From Protea cynaroides (taxonomy: Eukaryota; Streptophyta; Magnoliopsida; Proteales; Proteaceae): a DNA stretch of 64,000 nucleotides. A program made the translations under genes and the position numbers. Within the stretch, counting starts at the first letter, position 1. Each line of letters starts with the position of its first letter. Location of the stretch: NCBI GenBank assembly GCA_028583415.1, contig CM053274.1, forward strand, positions 91,916,549 to 91,980,548. The letters run 5' to 3'. Shown piece by piece: positions 44,242 to 56,709 of this stretch. The notes below the pieces were generated by a model. That model saw only the letters and a program-made list of their open reading frames with translations. It made no database searches and was not told the DNA's origin.

Positions 44242-44896
44242 GAAATCATATATTATCTCCGATGTTCCTATAATAAAATTCCTTCCATTTTAGTTGTTTT
44301 GGTTTTTGGGGAAGGAGCCAACTAATCATAAAGTGTTTTTCAGATTCCCATCGACTAGGTTACAATCAGACTTTGTCACTGATTTTGTATCCATCGGAAC
44401 TTAAAAATCACTCTTTATAAAAAAAAGAAGTTACATTCATTTAAGTGCATCATTTTTGGTAAGTTTGCATGGAAAATTGATTTAACAGTTTTACACCAAG
44501 TTTTTTGACCATGTTATAGTAAAAGGGGATCAATTTGGGAAAAAATCAAGACCAAAAGTTTATTGTAATCGGATCCGTCTGAATGTAACAATGGTTGTTA
44601 TAACATGTAGCTATAAGGATTTTCTTTAGTGGATACCCATTGGGTCATCGCGGAAACTACAATATATAGGGGACAGTTTAGAAATTTCATTTTGGGACTG
44701 ATGCAAATCCGGCATTGAAAAGAGGTAGTTACAACATGTACTTATAACGGCCCATGTTACAAGTAAAAAAAACCCATAACAGAATTCCTTAGTTTGATAT
44801 TTATTTATGTTCACAAAAAAATTAGTTTTAGATTAGTTGATTATTTGTATGTAACTGTGCACTCTTATTTTTTTCAGCAATTTGTATTAAATAAAA
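44242..44896. other. 3' flank, no gene seen
   Basis: Colinear with 3126-3781. AATAAAA at about 44272-44278 may be the polyadenylation signal of the peptide gene. Confidence 0.55.
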
Positions 44897-45973
44897 TAGA
44901 AAATTTTTTGTCTAACCCCCAAAAATTATGTCAAAGTCGATCTAATCCCAATAATTTAAAAAGTCTCATCTACCACCCAAAAGTTTTCAAATGTCTCATC
45001 TACCACCCAAAATTTTTTCACCGTTAATCAAAGAAACCCTACCCACTAGTAGAATCCTTTTAGTTGCAAATATTAGGACAATATTGCCCTTATTCCAAAG
45101 GTAAAAGACCATGATGACCCCTAAAGTAAAAAAAACACCTTGTTTACCAATTTTTCATCTTCTATAGTAAAAGTAAAAAGAAAATCTCTTTTTCGATATC
45201 TTTCTTCCCCGACGAGTTGCAATGGTAAAACCCTTGTTCGTCGACTACAGTGTGTTACGGTTTTCGTTCGGCAACAACTACAATCAACCAGTAGGGAAGC
45301 CATTAGATATTTTTTGCGACAACTACAGTCAACCAGTTTTGCCGACGATGGATGCCGCTACTCTGTAGAAAGGAGAATAAATCCGCACACTCTGTGCTTT
45401 CTTCTCAGACAAGGTAGCAAGGAAGCCATTAGATATTTTGGGATGACGATTGAAAACCCCCTATCAGCTATTTGATAAACAAGTTTTGCTTCTCAGAGCT
45501 CGGAACATCACTAAAACTAGGCAATACCTCATAGGAAGAAGTTGCAGAATTTCCATTTAGCTTTGAGTTTATGACTACTGAAGACTTACCCTCGTGATTG
45601 ACCCTAGAATTTGAAACAAAATCAGAAGTTGGAAGAGATGCATGGTCTGGGTTCAAAGACCGGCTATTTACTAGATCGTTGCTTGTTAAACTAGCAGAAG
45701 AATTTGAAGAAGGACCAGAGGATCCACCTACATCACGATTTTTAGACGACCTAGAGGGCTTCCGAGGGAGCCTACCAAGATACTTTGTGACTAGATTACA
45801 CGGGAGAGGTCTCAATGCAGGTCTCTGCAAATCCAGATGGGAGAAAATTGGGCAATCTCCCAAATAAATATGAAAATATACACCACTTATTTATTTGGAG
45901 TCATTTTAGGGCTTTTCAGATTCATTTCCTTTCTGTCGTATCTTCTTCTTCTTCCTTTCTCATTTTGCTCTAC

Positions 45974-46009
<36 letters not shown>

Positions 46010-46746
46010 AAGCTTTTCCTTTCTCCTCTGAAGAAGAACGACGGAGGAAAATCTATTTTTCATTCCGTTGTTCTATCGGGCGGTAGCGGACTTGATTCTA
46101 ATAACTTATTTAACTTAGTCCCAAGTTCCTGGAATCGACTTGTAAGAAGTAGAGAGGGGTGATTAAATTTGTGAGAGCTGATTGTGATTAGGTTTTGGTG
46201 AAAGAAGAAGAAGAATGAATGAATGAATGAATGAATAACAGAGAGAGGTCAGGGATCGAAAGATTGAAAGTTATGTTGTTTGTAGCAACTATTATTGTAG
46301 TCATGCCAATTCAAGGAGCGGTTTTCGATGCAGGATCAAGATGCAAGGTATGGAGACTGACGCGATCTCACAGCTTGTAAGTCCTCTGAGCCCATGCAAG
46401 TCTCATCGCCATTAAGCCCTCTCTTAATGGCGTGCCAGGCATTCTTGGCACCACAGTCGGTTGCGGTGGAAGAGGAGGTGAGTGAATTTCAGTATACGGA
46501 AGGAGGAAACATGCAGGTAGTGAAAGGGAAAGGCAAGGGAGTTCCGAAATTCATGATGTTGCCATTGATACAAATAGCAATAGAGAAGGGGCAAATTAGT
46601 AATTTTATCTCATTTTAATGTTTTAAAATTTCAAATAGAAAGGGTAAGAATGTCTACTTACATGTTAAGTTTGTCAGTTAAATGGGGCCAGTTAGAATTT
46701 CTAGAAACCTTTGGATAATAGATAGAATTTGACATCTTTTTTGGGG
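44897..46746. mobile_element. TIR element carrying PP2A B' fragment (Pack-type), copy 2
   Basis: The right end in reverse complement reads CCCCAAAAAAGATGTCAAATT. The left end has CCCCCAAAAATTATGTCAAAG at 44916. ATTAAATAAAA flanks both sides (44886-44896 and 46747-46757), a candidate 11-bp target duplication. Nineteen bases between the left flank and the TIR are unexplained. The interior includes a (CT)n tract and the reverse-strand PP2A fragment. Confidence 0.55.
45471..45791 (-). pseudogene. PP2A regulatory subunit B' N-terminal fragment, copy 2
   Basis: The minus strand reads LGRLPRKPSRSSKNRDVGG, a Ser/Asn-rich linker, KLNGNSATSSYEVLPSF and DVPSSEKQNLFIK, then TAG (45468-45470). This matches the N-terminal region of plant PP2A B56/B' subunits. 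It is open throughout, but lacks a start (GTCACA where Met-Ile would be) and the whole HEAT-like core. The same fragment is at 4337-4660, with substitutions between the two. Confidence 0.72.
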
Positions 46747-46796
46747 ATTAAATAAAAAAATTTCAATAAAATTAAAGAAGTACAAAGACAAACTCA

Positions 46797-47090
46797 ATGT
46801 TAGTAAAAGCTTCACCTTCGACATTACTATCAATAGAGCCCTACCATTGGCTATACAAAGTAAGTAAAATGAAATCTAAACAGCTCAGAAGCATCCCAAA
46901 CCACATCCCTTGTTATAATGTTTGGGCATGTGGTCCAATATTTTCTATTGCTGCACTCTTGGCCAAACAGTCAGCCACTACATTTCCTTCCCTAAAACAA
47001 TGAATAATCCGCAGTTAGTCTCAAATCATTTTACTGTAAGCCTATTCCACAATGTGCTAACATACCATGGGACCTCTCATTTAAGGTTGT
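46797..47090 (-). pseudogene. LINE RNase H C-terminal remnant, copy 2
   Basis: The minus strand reads RIIHCFREGNVVADCLAK, the C-terminal RNase H motif, without the stop found in copy 1. The N-terminal part of the domain is missing: the sequence jumps from CTCATTTAA to GGTTGTAAATTGC, removing what is 5983-6464 in copy 1. AAGG at both copy 1 edges suggests a microhomology-mediated deletion. Confidence 0.78.
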
Positions 47091-47924
47091 AAATTGCTAA
47101 GATAGCTTTCCATATTTCACATGATACTTTACAAACCAAAACTGTTTTCCACGTTTACATTCTGGAAATACTTTATTGTAGGATCTCATGGTTCAGATAT
47201 TGTAATGTATGAAAACGAAAAAGAATTCAATCTTCCATGGAAGTTTGAAGGATTTATGACAATTTGGGCAAGCTGTAATGATGTGGATTTGGTTAAGTGT
47301 TGCATGGGTATCTATACAAGTGTTGGTATCTAGTTCTTGTTGGGGGGCTTGATTCGTTGAGCTAGTAAAATTCGGTTGACGGATTCATCCGAACATGGAC
47401 TCTCGGTTATTCTGTGAATTTCATATGGTAATAGTTTAGAAGTGATAGGTACATGTTGATGGTTTCTGAAACACTTAGAGGGTTGGAGTTGGCAGGTATT
47501 TCTTCCTTTCCTTTTATTTTATAGGATTTAATTTCATCTCAAGATCATGTACTCGTAGAGTCGTCGGGGTGTCAATGGATCGGTTTGATCTGGATTTGAT
47601 TTGGGCTGATTCAGTTTTGGTGGTATATACTACAGCCCAGTTACTGTCCAATAATTTTTTTTTGCTTTGGTCCAGTTTGGGTCCAATTTCGTATTGGGTT
47701 TTTATTGGACTAGCTTAATGAGTTTTTATTGATCCACTATCAGTTCGATTTCAATTTACTATAGCTCTATTTGTTTTGACGTTTAATTGCAATATTTGTT
47801 TTTCCATCCTCTTAAAAATCATTATATTTTATTTCTTGAAAATAAACATTGAATTTTTTTTTAATACATATAAAATGTCACACGTCAAAACAAACAGAAC
47901 CTATTTGCGTATGTGGTAAATTCA

Positions 47925-48300
47925 ATCCTTGATGTTCTCCAAGATAAATTCCCTTGGGGTTGCTTTGTTCGTGAAGATTCTGCCATTCCTTTCTTTTGAA
48001 ATCATATCTATGGGGGTGCAAAAGACAAATTTCCCAACTTGGCCAATAGTCCCTGGACCTATGAATGTTTTGGCTATCCATTTGGCCTCTGAAATGACAG
48101 ATCAGACCTGAAGCTGGTTTTGATTAGGTGAGCACATCCCTTTCATTTGTTTCCAAATCCAACCTGGGAAGACATTCAAAGAATAGATAGTTTCTTGTAT
48201 CAACCTCTGCCCAGCACAAAGAGCATGCCGAATTGACCCTTACATTCCTCTTCTGGACCTGATGAGAGGTTGGAGATCATCTCTAGGCAACTAGCACCTG
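47925..48300 (-). pseudogene. LINE zf-RVT region remnant, copy 2
   Basis: Equivalent of 7320-7670: the minus strand carries CSLCWAE and the linker blocks before RNase H. It has small indels relative to copy 1. Confidence 0.72.
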
Positions 48301-48995
48301 CCTCTATTGCTAGTTCTAATGGGTTTTCAGTAATTTTGGTGAATGAGACTCATATGTTGCTTTGGATACTCTTCTATCATACTGACCCTTGAAGAACACT
48401 GAAGAAAACTATAGTTTGAAAAAAATGATTCCAAGAACCTCGTTGGTGGGTTAGCAAGAAACAGTGACAATCTTAGGTGTTTGGCTGCAGGGTTGACGTG
48501 CTAGTGTTTGTCACACAAGGCAGAAGACAGAGATTGACATTGTCTCTAGTCCGTCCAATTCGTTGAGCAGTGAACGAACGGACTAGAATCAAAGGACGCG
48601 TATACTAATATATTGGGGGGCATATCTTGTGATTCCAGTCCATCTGATGACGACTGAACGATTGGACAGATTGAAGACGATCTTTTTCCCATAAGACAGA
48701 TCAGATTTGTGCAGTCCAGGTCTGATTCATATTCATAATGGTGGATTAATGTCTGACCCAAAAACTTGATGAATACAAATTGAGCTCGTCTCAAGTCCGG
48801 AGATGAGACAGTGTCGGGTGGATGGCCGACACCTGGCACTCCCTTAGATCTGACGATTGAGTTCTTTTGTAGTTTTTTCTAACTTTTTCGTATAATAACT
48901 CTCATCAAAATCAACCATCGAATTTGAGGAAGTGCCAGGTGTCGGTCACTCGGACTCGCTTTACTCAAGTTCATTCTGAACTTGAAAGGAGTCCG
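48300..48995. other. No gene seen
   Basis: Colinear with 7690-8415. No coding content was recognised. Confidence 0.5.
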
Positions 48996-49005
48996 TTCCA
49001 ATGAA

Positions 49006-49217
49006 GGATCCACATCCTCTCCTCCAAGAGAATCTAGATGAGAGGTGGTGCCCCATACAGATGGACGACATCCGACCCCTCCATCTGAGCCGATAAGCTA
49101 AGCCGATAAGTAATTTTGACTTGGATGAAGGGGTCGGATTAATTCAACTCCCAGATATCGTCCATCTATATGAAACGCCACCTCTCCAGATTCTCTTGTA
49201 AGAAATGATTTGAATCC
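49006..49217. mobile_element. Hairpin MITE with 10-bp target duplication, copy 2
   Basis: Same insertion as 8426-8638, with TTCCAATGAA on both sides (48996-49005 and 49218-49227). Inserted before the segmental duplication. Confidence 0.88.
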
Positions 49218-49227
49218 TTCCAATGAA

Positions 49228-50500
49228 TACAATATGAATCAGATAGGTGCAGGATATGAAACTCAGGTGTCAGAACATAAAAAGACATGAAACTCCAAAA
49301 TCTGGCTGGCAGTTTAATAGTATTACATACAGTATTGATCATTTGTCATTTTCTATAGAATTCATACATTGAAATCAAATCAATATTTTTATATTTGATA
49401 CTTGAATTTAGAACCTTCCTAGTCCTTACATATATATATCGAACACTTTTTTTTTAAAGAATATATTAAGGGAATCACATGGGTTTCTCCATCAATCAAC
49501 GTCATGGATGGTTGTTTGGTTTCCAACGTGCAACCAACTCAGAGCACTTGTGGATCAACTGACCCGGCAACCAACTCGGCCCAGTACAAAAGAAAACCCA
49601 CCCAAGGGTTTAGGATTGGGAAAGAGATCGGCAAGATGCATGGTTTTAGGTATTTGAATCGATCGATACACATATCTGATCGGTCCTATGCCCACTTGGC
49701 TGGCAGATAAGAATTCTGATTACTTTCTTTTTTCTTGAAATTTTTTTAGTAAAGTAATAAAAATAAAAAAGGGAAAAGATGGGCCTGCCCTGATTGAGAC
49801 CCAATTTTTTTTAGTAATAGAAAATATTATCCAGAAAAACATGTTTAACACGTATCATGAGAGATACATAATTTATTAAGTCACGAAATACATTATGATC
49901 ATTCTGTCATACACGAAATAGACAGAATCCACCCAAAGGAGTCAGTAATAAAATTAACTTATCCAACTGCATGCCAAAAAAACATAGACAAGTAACTCTT
50001 TCATGTCATCCACAAATTGAGATGGAATCGACGGAGGGGTTGTTGGAGATTTAGAAAACAATTTCTCCAATGTCAAGATGTCTGATTTGGCCTCAATATT
50101 GTCATGGCTAATGCACTTGAAATACCCTTTAGATCAAAATATAGTTTCAAAGGTTTTCTACCAAAAAAAGAAAGTTTCAAGGGTTTTCTCTTTTGTCATT
50201 TTCAAACTGATTTTTTTTTATTTTAAATACTGTAAAATATATCTATTCTTCTACCTAAAAATAAAATCTACTCGAAATCCATTTAAACAAATATTTATCT
50301 TCTTTTTTTGTTTAAATTTTTTTTTTTCTAATAAGTTGGTAGCAGTTTCTTTGGTCTATCTTATTTAGATGCATCTCTTGACTAGGCATAGATATTCATA
50401 TGTCAAAAAGAGTTGAAACTTTGGGAGGATATATATCTAAAGTTCTTTGTTTGTATGTCAAGTTTCTATCTAAATAAAGTCTTAAAAAAATAGCAAAATT
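49228..50500. other. No gene seen
   Basis: Colinear with 8650-9905. AT-rich, no supported gene. Confidence 0.5.
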
Positions 50501-50501
50501 A

Positions 50502-50935
50502 AGTATGGAAAATCTCAAAATTATAGAAAACATTTGTGCCGATACATGGAACTGTTTGGATGCCTATTCTCGTAATCCTATTGGCCATGTGGGGGTTTGG
50601 AAGTCACGCAAAAATATTCTTGTTCGACAATGTCTACCTGTAGCCAGACACAAGAGGGTTGAAATGACCACCTCGCCTCCCTACTTGGATGCACATGAGT
50701 GCACTCCCATAGGTAAGTATTGAAAATTTTAAAATTATAGAAAGCATTTGTGCTGATACATGGAACTAGTTGGATGTCTATTCTTGTAATCTAATTGGCC
50801 CTGAGGTGGTGCAAAAGTTATGCAAAAATATTCTTGTTCGATAGTATCTACCTGTAATCAGACACATGATGAGCGAAATGACCACCTCACCTCTCTAATA
50901 GGATGCACGTGAATGCACTCCCATTGGTTCCCATG
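50502..50935 (+). repeat. ~213-bp tandem repeat upstream of serine-rich gene, copy 2
   Basis: Two units starting at 50502 and 50715, as in copy 1. Confidence 0.85.
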
Positions 50936-51123
50936 CCAGTACAAGTGCTACAGAACCGGAACCCTTTCCCCTTATTAATTATGAATACTTGGAAACTTTA
51001 ATTAGAAAATAGCCCTTAAGTGATAAGTCAATCTCATTGGATCAGCTGGCAGGAAAAGCGGTTGGAAAGTAATATTAGTTGTAATCAGGGGTATCCATGT
51101 AATTGCACATAGAAGATACTAGT

Positions 51124-51131
51124 TATAAAAA
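51124..51131 (+). promoter_or_regulatory. TATA box of serine-rich-protein-like gene, copy 2
   Basis: TATAAAAA, 111 bp before the ATG, conserved with copy 1. Confidence 0.65.
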
Positions 51132-51234
51132 CAAGAACATTTTGCAATCCAAGATGGGCTGGTTGGCTCTGTTAACCAAAGCCCCAAGAGAATAAAATCA
51201 GAGACAGAGAAGAGAAGAGGAGACAGAGTCATCC

Positions 51235-51597
51235 ATGGCGTCAAGAAAGTCAGATCTCAATACTTCAAAATCCCAAAGTAATAGCAACAATCGAACGTGC
51301 CTGTGTTCCCCAACTACACACCCTGGTTCTTTCCGTTGTACTCTCCACCGCGATACTCCCCGTAAAGTCTCGAACCGATCAAAGATTCGTCATGTTCTGT
51401 CAAGCTCTGTAAATCGATCGGAATCGTCGAAGATGATCGCTAAAGCTAATCTGCTTAAGGTTTTTCTTCCTCAAATCATCAAACCCTCGATCCATAATCT
51501 CCGACGGAGAAGGAATTTCCAGCCCAAACCTACCAGATTCTGTTTGACGAGTAACGGATATATCAACATCAACAGAGAGGGAATGGCTGTTTCTTAA
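51235..51597 (+). CDS. Serine-rich-protein-like small protein, copy 2
   Basis: Intact single-exon 120-residue paralogue of 10651-11013, with the same TCLCSPTTHPGSFRC-LHR signature near residues 22-39, a basic C-terminal half and no targeting signal. It differs at residue 5 (Lys for Arg) and residue 18 (Asn for Thr), and by two silent bases. The promoter region, TATA box, purine-rich leader and CTT-rich 3' UTR are all retained, so both copies look expressible. Molecular function is unknown in the family. The very low divergence, compared with many indels in the flanks, suggests selection on the protein. Confidence 0.9.
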   Translation: MASRKSDLNTSKSQSNSNNRTCLCSPTTHPGSFRCTLHRDTPRKVSNRSKIRHVLSSSVNRSESSKMIAKANLLKVFLPQIIKPSIHNLRRRRNFQPKPTRFCLTSNGYININREGMAVS

Positions 51598-51810
51598 TCA
51601 CACAGCCCTTCTATCTTCTTCTTCTTCTTCTTGTCCTCCTCCTTTTGTGTTTCTTTTTCTTGTAAATATGGAACTTAATATATGAAGTCTTCTGTATTCG
51701 TACCATGAAAATGACAAAAAAAAAAAAGTATTTTAGATCTCCTCCTTCTGTTCCTCCCATCTTCCCATGTGCCTCTCTTCTTCTTTTTCTTTCTTTTTTT
51801 TTTTTTTTTT

Positions 51811-51910
51811 TCATTTCATGATTAATGAAGAAATTTAAATGTTGGAGGCAATGGGGACTTTCATTTCATGATTAATGAAGAAATTTAAATGTTGGAGGCA
51901 ATGGGGACAT
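51811..51910 (+). repeat. 50-bp tandem duplication specific to copy 2
   Basis: TTTCATTTCATGATTAATGA through GGAGGCAATGGGGAC occurs twice head to tail. Copy 1 has a single unit at 11171-11218. Confidence 0.95.
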
Positions 51911-52326
51911 AAAGTGAAAGTGTCATGTATTGTATTGTATATTTATGTGTATTATATGTATACATATATACATATAATGTATTGCATGTATGTATATATG
52001 TATGTATGTATCTTTAATTTTTTTTAGTTAATACCCAATCAACATTGCATCATTAAGGAATCGGCAATACCCAATCAGCTTCTATCCTTGTCCTTGGTAA
52101 GGTGGCTGGCCAATTTAATACCTTATTCTTTCTTATTTTTAATTTTTTTTTAGATATTATCAGCCACATGTTAGTATGCCATTGGCTGATGGCCTAAGCA
52201 GTATCTGTCCAGATTAATATCAAACGGCTGATACTTGGAACTAAAACTTTGGTGGGATAGACAAATATCTATGCCTATATGTGGTTCTTTGAGAAAAAGT
52301 ATATAAGTTATATATTTTAAAATAAA

Positions 52327-52770
52327 GAGAAATTTATTCAAGACGTTCCATTGACAATTGGTTTACTATATAAAACTATCTTCTTTTAACAAAAATTACA
52401 CAGATTATTCTTGAAACAATGTTTTATAATAATATAATCCATGTAAGGCATTAAAAACTTGATGGGAAAATTTTCAAAAATTTTTAAGACAATACTACCT
52501 TTACTCAATGTAAAATTATATAAATATACCTTCGTCCATCTCTGGAACGAGGTCTTTGCAAGTTCACCAACTACACACAAATGTATATTTATGTAATTTT
52601 ATATTGAGTAAGGGTAGTATTGTCTTAAAAAAATTCATTAGCTTTTAATGTCCTATGTGGACTATACTGTTATAAAACATTGTTTAAGGGTTAGTCCATG
52701 TAACTTTTGTCAAGAGAGGGTAATTTTGTATAGTAAACCAATTGTCAAAGGATGTCTGTGTAAATCTCCC
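52327..52770. mobile_element. Long-TIR fold-back MITE (444 bp, 9-bp target duplication)
   Basis: Arms of about 200 bp pair across a ~45-bp loop. TTGACAATTGGTTTACTATA, AACAATGTTTTATAA and AAGACAATACTACC occur on the left, and their reverse complements on the right. The ends are GAGAAATTTA and TAAATCTCCC. TAAAATAAA flanks both sides (52318-52326 and 52771-52779). Long TIRs plus a 9-bp duplication indicate Mutator-type. Confidence 0.9.
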
Positions 52771-52829
52771 TAAAATAAATTGGATGTGACCTCAATTAAT
52801 TAGAAGAGAATAGTATGATATTCATACTA

Positions 52830-53195
52830 AGGGTGCATGTTTGCACCTGTGAACTTGAGCCCAAGTCCAAACAAAGCCTATCCTGAGCCTGGTATGGCTT
52901 GGGCTGAAATTTTCAGCCCGCGAGCTAGGGTTGGTTTGGTTTTTTTGGACCAAGGGTCGGGTTGTGTTAAGCTTAGGCTAAGGCCTTGAGTTGAATCTAA
53001 CCTGGCCCGGTCGTGTGCCTTCTTAAGTGCTTGCTTGCTTACTTAGGTCTTATTATTGATTGGAGCCTTCCACTCTAGTGTACGAGTAGATACAGCTATT
53101 TCCTTTCAAACCATGGTAATATTATTTGATTATACCATTGAATCATTTCTTTCCCTTGAAATTTCTTTAGTTCCTATTTTTAAGAGGTAACATAT
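52830..53195. other. No gene; hAT-like remnant
   Basis: Bases 52830-53040 are rich in GGGCTNNGGC and GGCCCGG blocks and start AAGGGTGCATG, recalling the hAT-like family, but the termini are unclear. Confidence 0.4.
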
Positions 53196-55015
53196 TGTCA
53201 CACCCCAATTTCGACTGAATCAGAAGTGTGAGTGAATCGTCACTAAGCCAACGGTTCACACCAGGATCTCGATAAGATCGTGTCCACTTACACAAACCAT
53301 TGCACATGACCATAATCAGATTATAAATAAATACAGCAGAAGTCTTAAATTAAATGAGCTAAGTTCTACATTATAAATATAGTAACCAATTATTTTTCAC
53401 ACCAAAACATAAATAAAATATATTTACATTATTTATAATCCAACTGAAATAAAATAACTAAATCAAAAATATCCTAGAGGTACACGTAGTAAGGGCACTT
53501 GCATAAAGCATCATGTTCGTCTTCCCTTGCTTGCACATCCACAGCAGCAACACCTCTATACATTGGAGCATCCGCGTAGTTCTCCACAGTATAACCTGCA
53601 TCATTATCTGAAAAATAGTGTGTATACAAGGGTGAGCTCACAACTTAGCTCAGTAAGAAAATTAGACAATGCAACAAGCAATATGCATGAGTAACATTCA
53701 TATTTCTGGTCTGATTTTTAAGTTTGCAATGTGCTATAGAAAGGATTGACAGTCACCGCACCTCTATACACGAGTGTGTGAATCCGTCAAATGGATCAAA
53801 CACCATTATCGTCCCACATGCACCCACCATGGAATAGAGATTGAGCTAAAGTGTTTGGATCACACACAACCAACACTTCCCCTGATGCATTACCCATAGT
53901 AACACGTAAGCCTCTATTGGCGAGGACTTGTAAACTGGGCTCGCAACTAACCAATCATATATGTCATCACAGTAGGCCCTATCCCAGCACAGCTCCCTGC
54001 GGTATAGAGATAGGGCTAGAGTCTGGTGGCCAGGCCGGAAACCACAATGCCTCGTCCTCCTCCTGATACCCTATTCGCACCAAGCATGCTAAGATAGTAG
54101 CGATACGAAAAGATACCAGTATGAGAAATGATCAAAGACCCCCAAGTTTTCCTATTCACACACCAACGAAAACATTCATATCCTAGCATAGTGAGTATGC
54201 ATGAACAATATAATAATTGAAAGTAAAGATGACATTTGAATACGTACAAACAACATTTCACAGAATAATAAATATTAACAACGTTTTATTGTTATTAAGT
54301 TATTAGGGTTTAGGTCCGATCACCTTATCTGACGTTTGATTGCTAGCTTGTTCCGCGTCACAGAGTCTAAACGCATTATCACAATGTCCTACACGACGTT
54401 AAGGTTTAATTAGAATTAGTTTCATAGGTGCTACGTTGGTCAAAAATCAACTGGATCAAAATCAACCCATTATGGTCATATCGGTCGCATATACCAGTCG
54501 CAGGTCACTGTACAGTGGTGTGACCGGTATAGTCGATCGGACAGCCTTGGCAGGCTACCCGAGAGGTACCTGTCGCACATGGTGCCACCGGTATGATTGA
54601 TCGATATGCCTCCGGAAGGCGTACACCAGGAAGGCCACCAACTTGGTGTATGTCTTCCGTCGATCATCTATTATGACTTATAGAGTTCCTCCTATGTATT
54701 CTAGGCCTGAGCAACGTTTTAAGGTTTGTTTTTTTATCTTTTATTCCAAATCTTATGCTAAAAATTCTTAGTTTATAACTCATATCTAGTAAATTGGTCG
54801 AATTAGGGTTTCACGATAAATTAAGGGTTTTAAATCAATACCGAGTCTTGCATGGTATTAATCAATCATCTACAACACTTAACCTAGAGAAAAGTACAGG
54901 CACTTACCGTTGATTCACAAACTATGGCATTCTTCGTCCAAAGGACGCTCCTCTTCAATCTTTTTTAACTCCTTCTCATCTTCAAATCTCCTTCTTAGCT
55001 CCTTCTCCCTTTGAA
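53196..55015 (-). mobile_element. Long LTR family copy d (reverse strand, truncated)
   Basis: TGTCACACCCC at 53196 is the reverse complement of the family's 3' end. Homology continues through the CTCACCCTTGTATACACA block, the CCTCTATACACGAGTGTGTG block and the donor region (AACG/GTAAGTGCC on the minus strand at about 54905-54920), into the purine-rich exon 1. The TATA region and the TGTAAGACC start were not found, so about 470 bp of the 5' end are missing. Confidence 0.75.
53474..53595 (-). other. Exon-like conserved reading frame in LTR copy d
   Basis: Minus strand. After AATGATGCAG, an open frame begins YTVENYADAPMYRGVAAVD, contains EDEHDALC and ends at TAG (53474-53476). It has the same length as copy c, with no indels. 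Confidence 0.45.
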
Positions 55016-56295
55016 CCTTGATTGTTTTTTTTATTTTATGCAAACCCTCTAAAGAGGAAAATTATTCATCCACTACACAACAAAAAAAGCTTGTACAATG
55101 GAAAAGAGATCTTCTGGGATTATGGATTCCGAAATACCCCGCCAAGAAAAACCTAATGCTGAATGCCGGACATTATGAGAGTACAAATTTGCCCTCTACT
55201 TAAGCTGCAAATTGTATAGGTTGAATTCAATAATATGGTTCCCAATTATGAATTGATGTTTACCAAAAGAAAAATATGAATTGTTGACATTATTCAATGT
55301 CAAGATCTTATAATAGAAGTTTTTTATTAGGTTGTGTTTGGATGATATGATGGAAATACTAAATTAAAGAGCAATTACTCACAAGTTTTGTTGGGTTGGT
55401 AAGTGTTAAGGTATACGGTCCTCCATTGGTCAATCTCTGGTACGAAACCCTATCAGATCAGCTCTTGAGAGGATAATCAAACCCTTAGAAAGCTCCCAAT
55501 CTCAGCTGCCACATACAACACATCTTCTCCATCAATTCCATGCCTCATTAGTTCTCACTTCATACTCATGCACAGAAGATTCTCCATGTGGTGAGAATAG
55601 GGATGTATCTAGATAGTCGAGAATCATAAGACTAAGACAATCGAGAAATTGAAGTTTTGGTGGAATTGAAATTTGAGAAACCCTACTTTTGGATTTCAAT
55701 TAAATAAAATTATTTTATTTTTTTAACAATAAATTTTGTATATCTATTTTTATAGTTAAATATTTTTTTATTTTCTTAGGTGGAAATTATCATTGTTTGT
55801 TCATCATTACAATTCTCTGGTTGGTATTTGTCCGGTTGCTGTTTATTTGAATCGGTGCTTAAACTATGAACATGTTGTACATATCTCTCTATCTTTACAT
55901 CTATTTTTAGCCAATCTTGCTTCCCCATTTGTCCAAATAAAATTAGAATATAAAAAATAAACAATCTCTAATTTGTTTAAAAAAAAAATTTGAGTGTATC
56001 AAATATGGAAAATTTCTGATGCTATCAGTGTGGGGATACTTTTTCACTTCTCTGACCATGTGGCCTTTTTGATGATACTATTTTTCCCACCTTCATTGGT
56101 GCAATATGAAAATTTCTCTGACACAAGTACGCGGAAAATCCTCACCCATTAAATATAATTAGAAGAGACCATTAAAATTAACACATCAGCAATCTAAAAG
56201 GTTCTCTTTGGTTGGCAAGGAAGTTAGGATGGAAGAGACTTGGGGGATTAGGTCTCATATATTGCCTACAAAAATAGTTAATAAATAAAAGGGAA
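55016..56295. other. No gene seen
   Basis: AT-rich, no recognised element or coding region. Confidence 0.5.
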
Positions 56296-56297
56296 TT

Positions 56298-56702
56298 TAG
56301 CCTATAGACTAATTATATTTACCAACCACTAGTTTTTTATAATTACACATGTTACCCCTAATTTCATAAACGTATAACAAATAAGTCCATTCCGTTAATA
56401 GTATTAAGTCCAAATTTTAAAAGACAACTTTGCTCTTATCCTATTCCCCATTCTTCCTCTTCACAATAGGTTAAAAAAAATTGTATAAAGAATTGTTCTC
56501 TCTCTAATCTTATGTTTTTTTTTTAACTATTGTGAAAAAGAAGAATAGGGAATAGGATGAGGGTAAATTTGTCTTTCAAAATTTAGATTTAACACCGTTA
56601 ACGGAATGAGACCTTTTTATTACACTTTTCAAAAATTAGGGGTGGTATGTATAATTGTCAGAAACTAATAGATGATAGCTGTAATTAGTCCATAGTCCAA
56701 GA
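56298..56702. mobile_element. Long-TIR fold-back MITE
   Basis: Arms pair over about 180 bp. The left arm GCCTATAGACTAATTA...CACATGTTACCCCTAATTT...CATTCCGTTAA...CCTATTCCCCATTCTTC has its reverse complement on the right. A loop with (CT)n lies at about 56480-56520. The target duplication is unclear. Confidence 0.8.
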
Positions 56703-56709
56703 ATAGTAC

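Larger units (their letters stand above)
42513..52221 (+). repeat. Segmental duplication, copy 2
   Basis: Direct copy of 1431-13128. Same gene order: cysteine-rich peptide, PP2A-fragment element, LINE remnants, MITE, tandem repeat, serine-rich-protein-like gene. It lacks the Pack-MULE-like insertion and ~480 bp of LINE sequence. It has extra short insertions near 51716-51800 and a 50-bp tandem duplication at 51811-51907. Confidence 0.93.
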
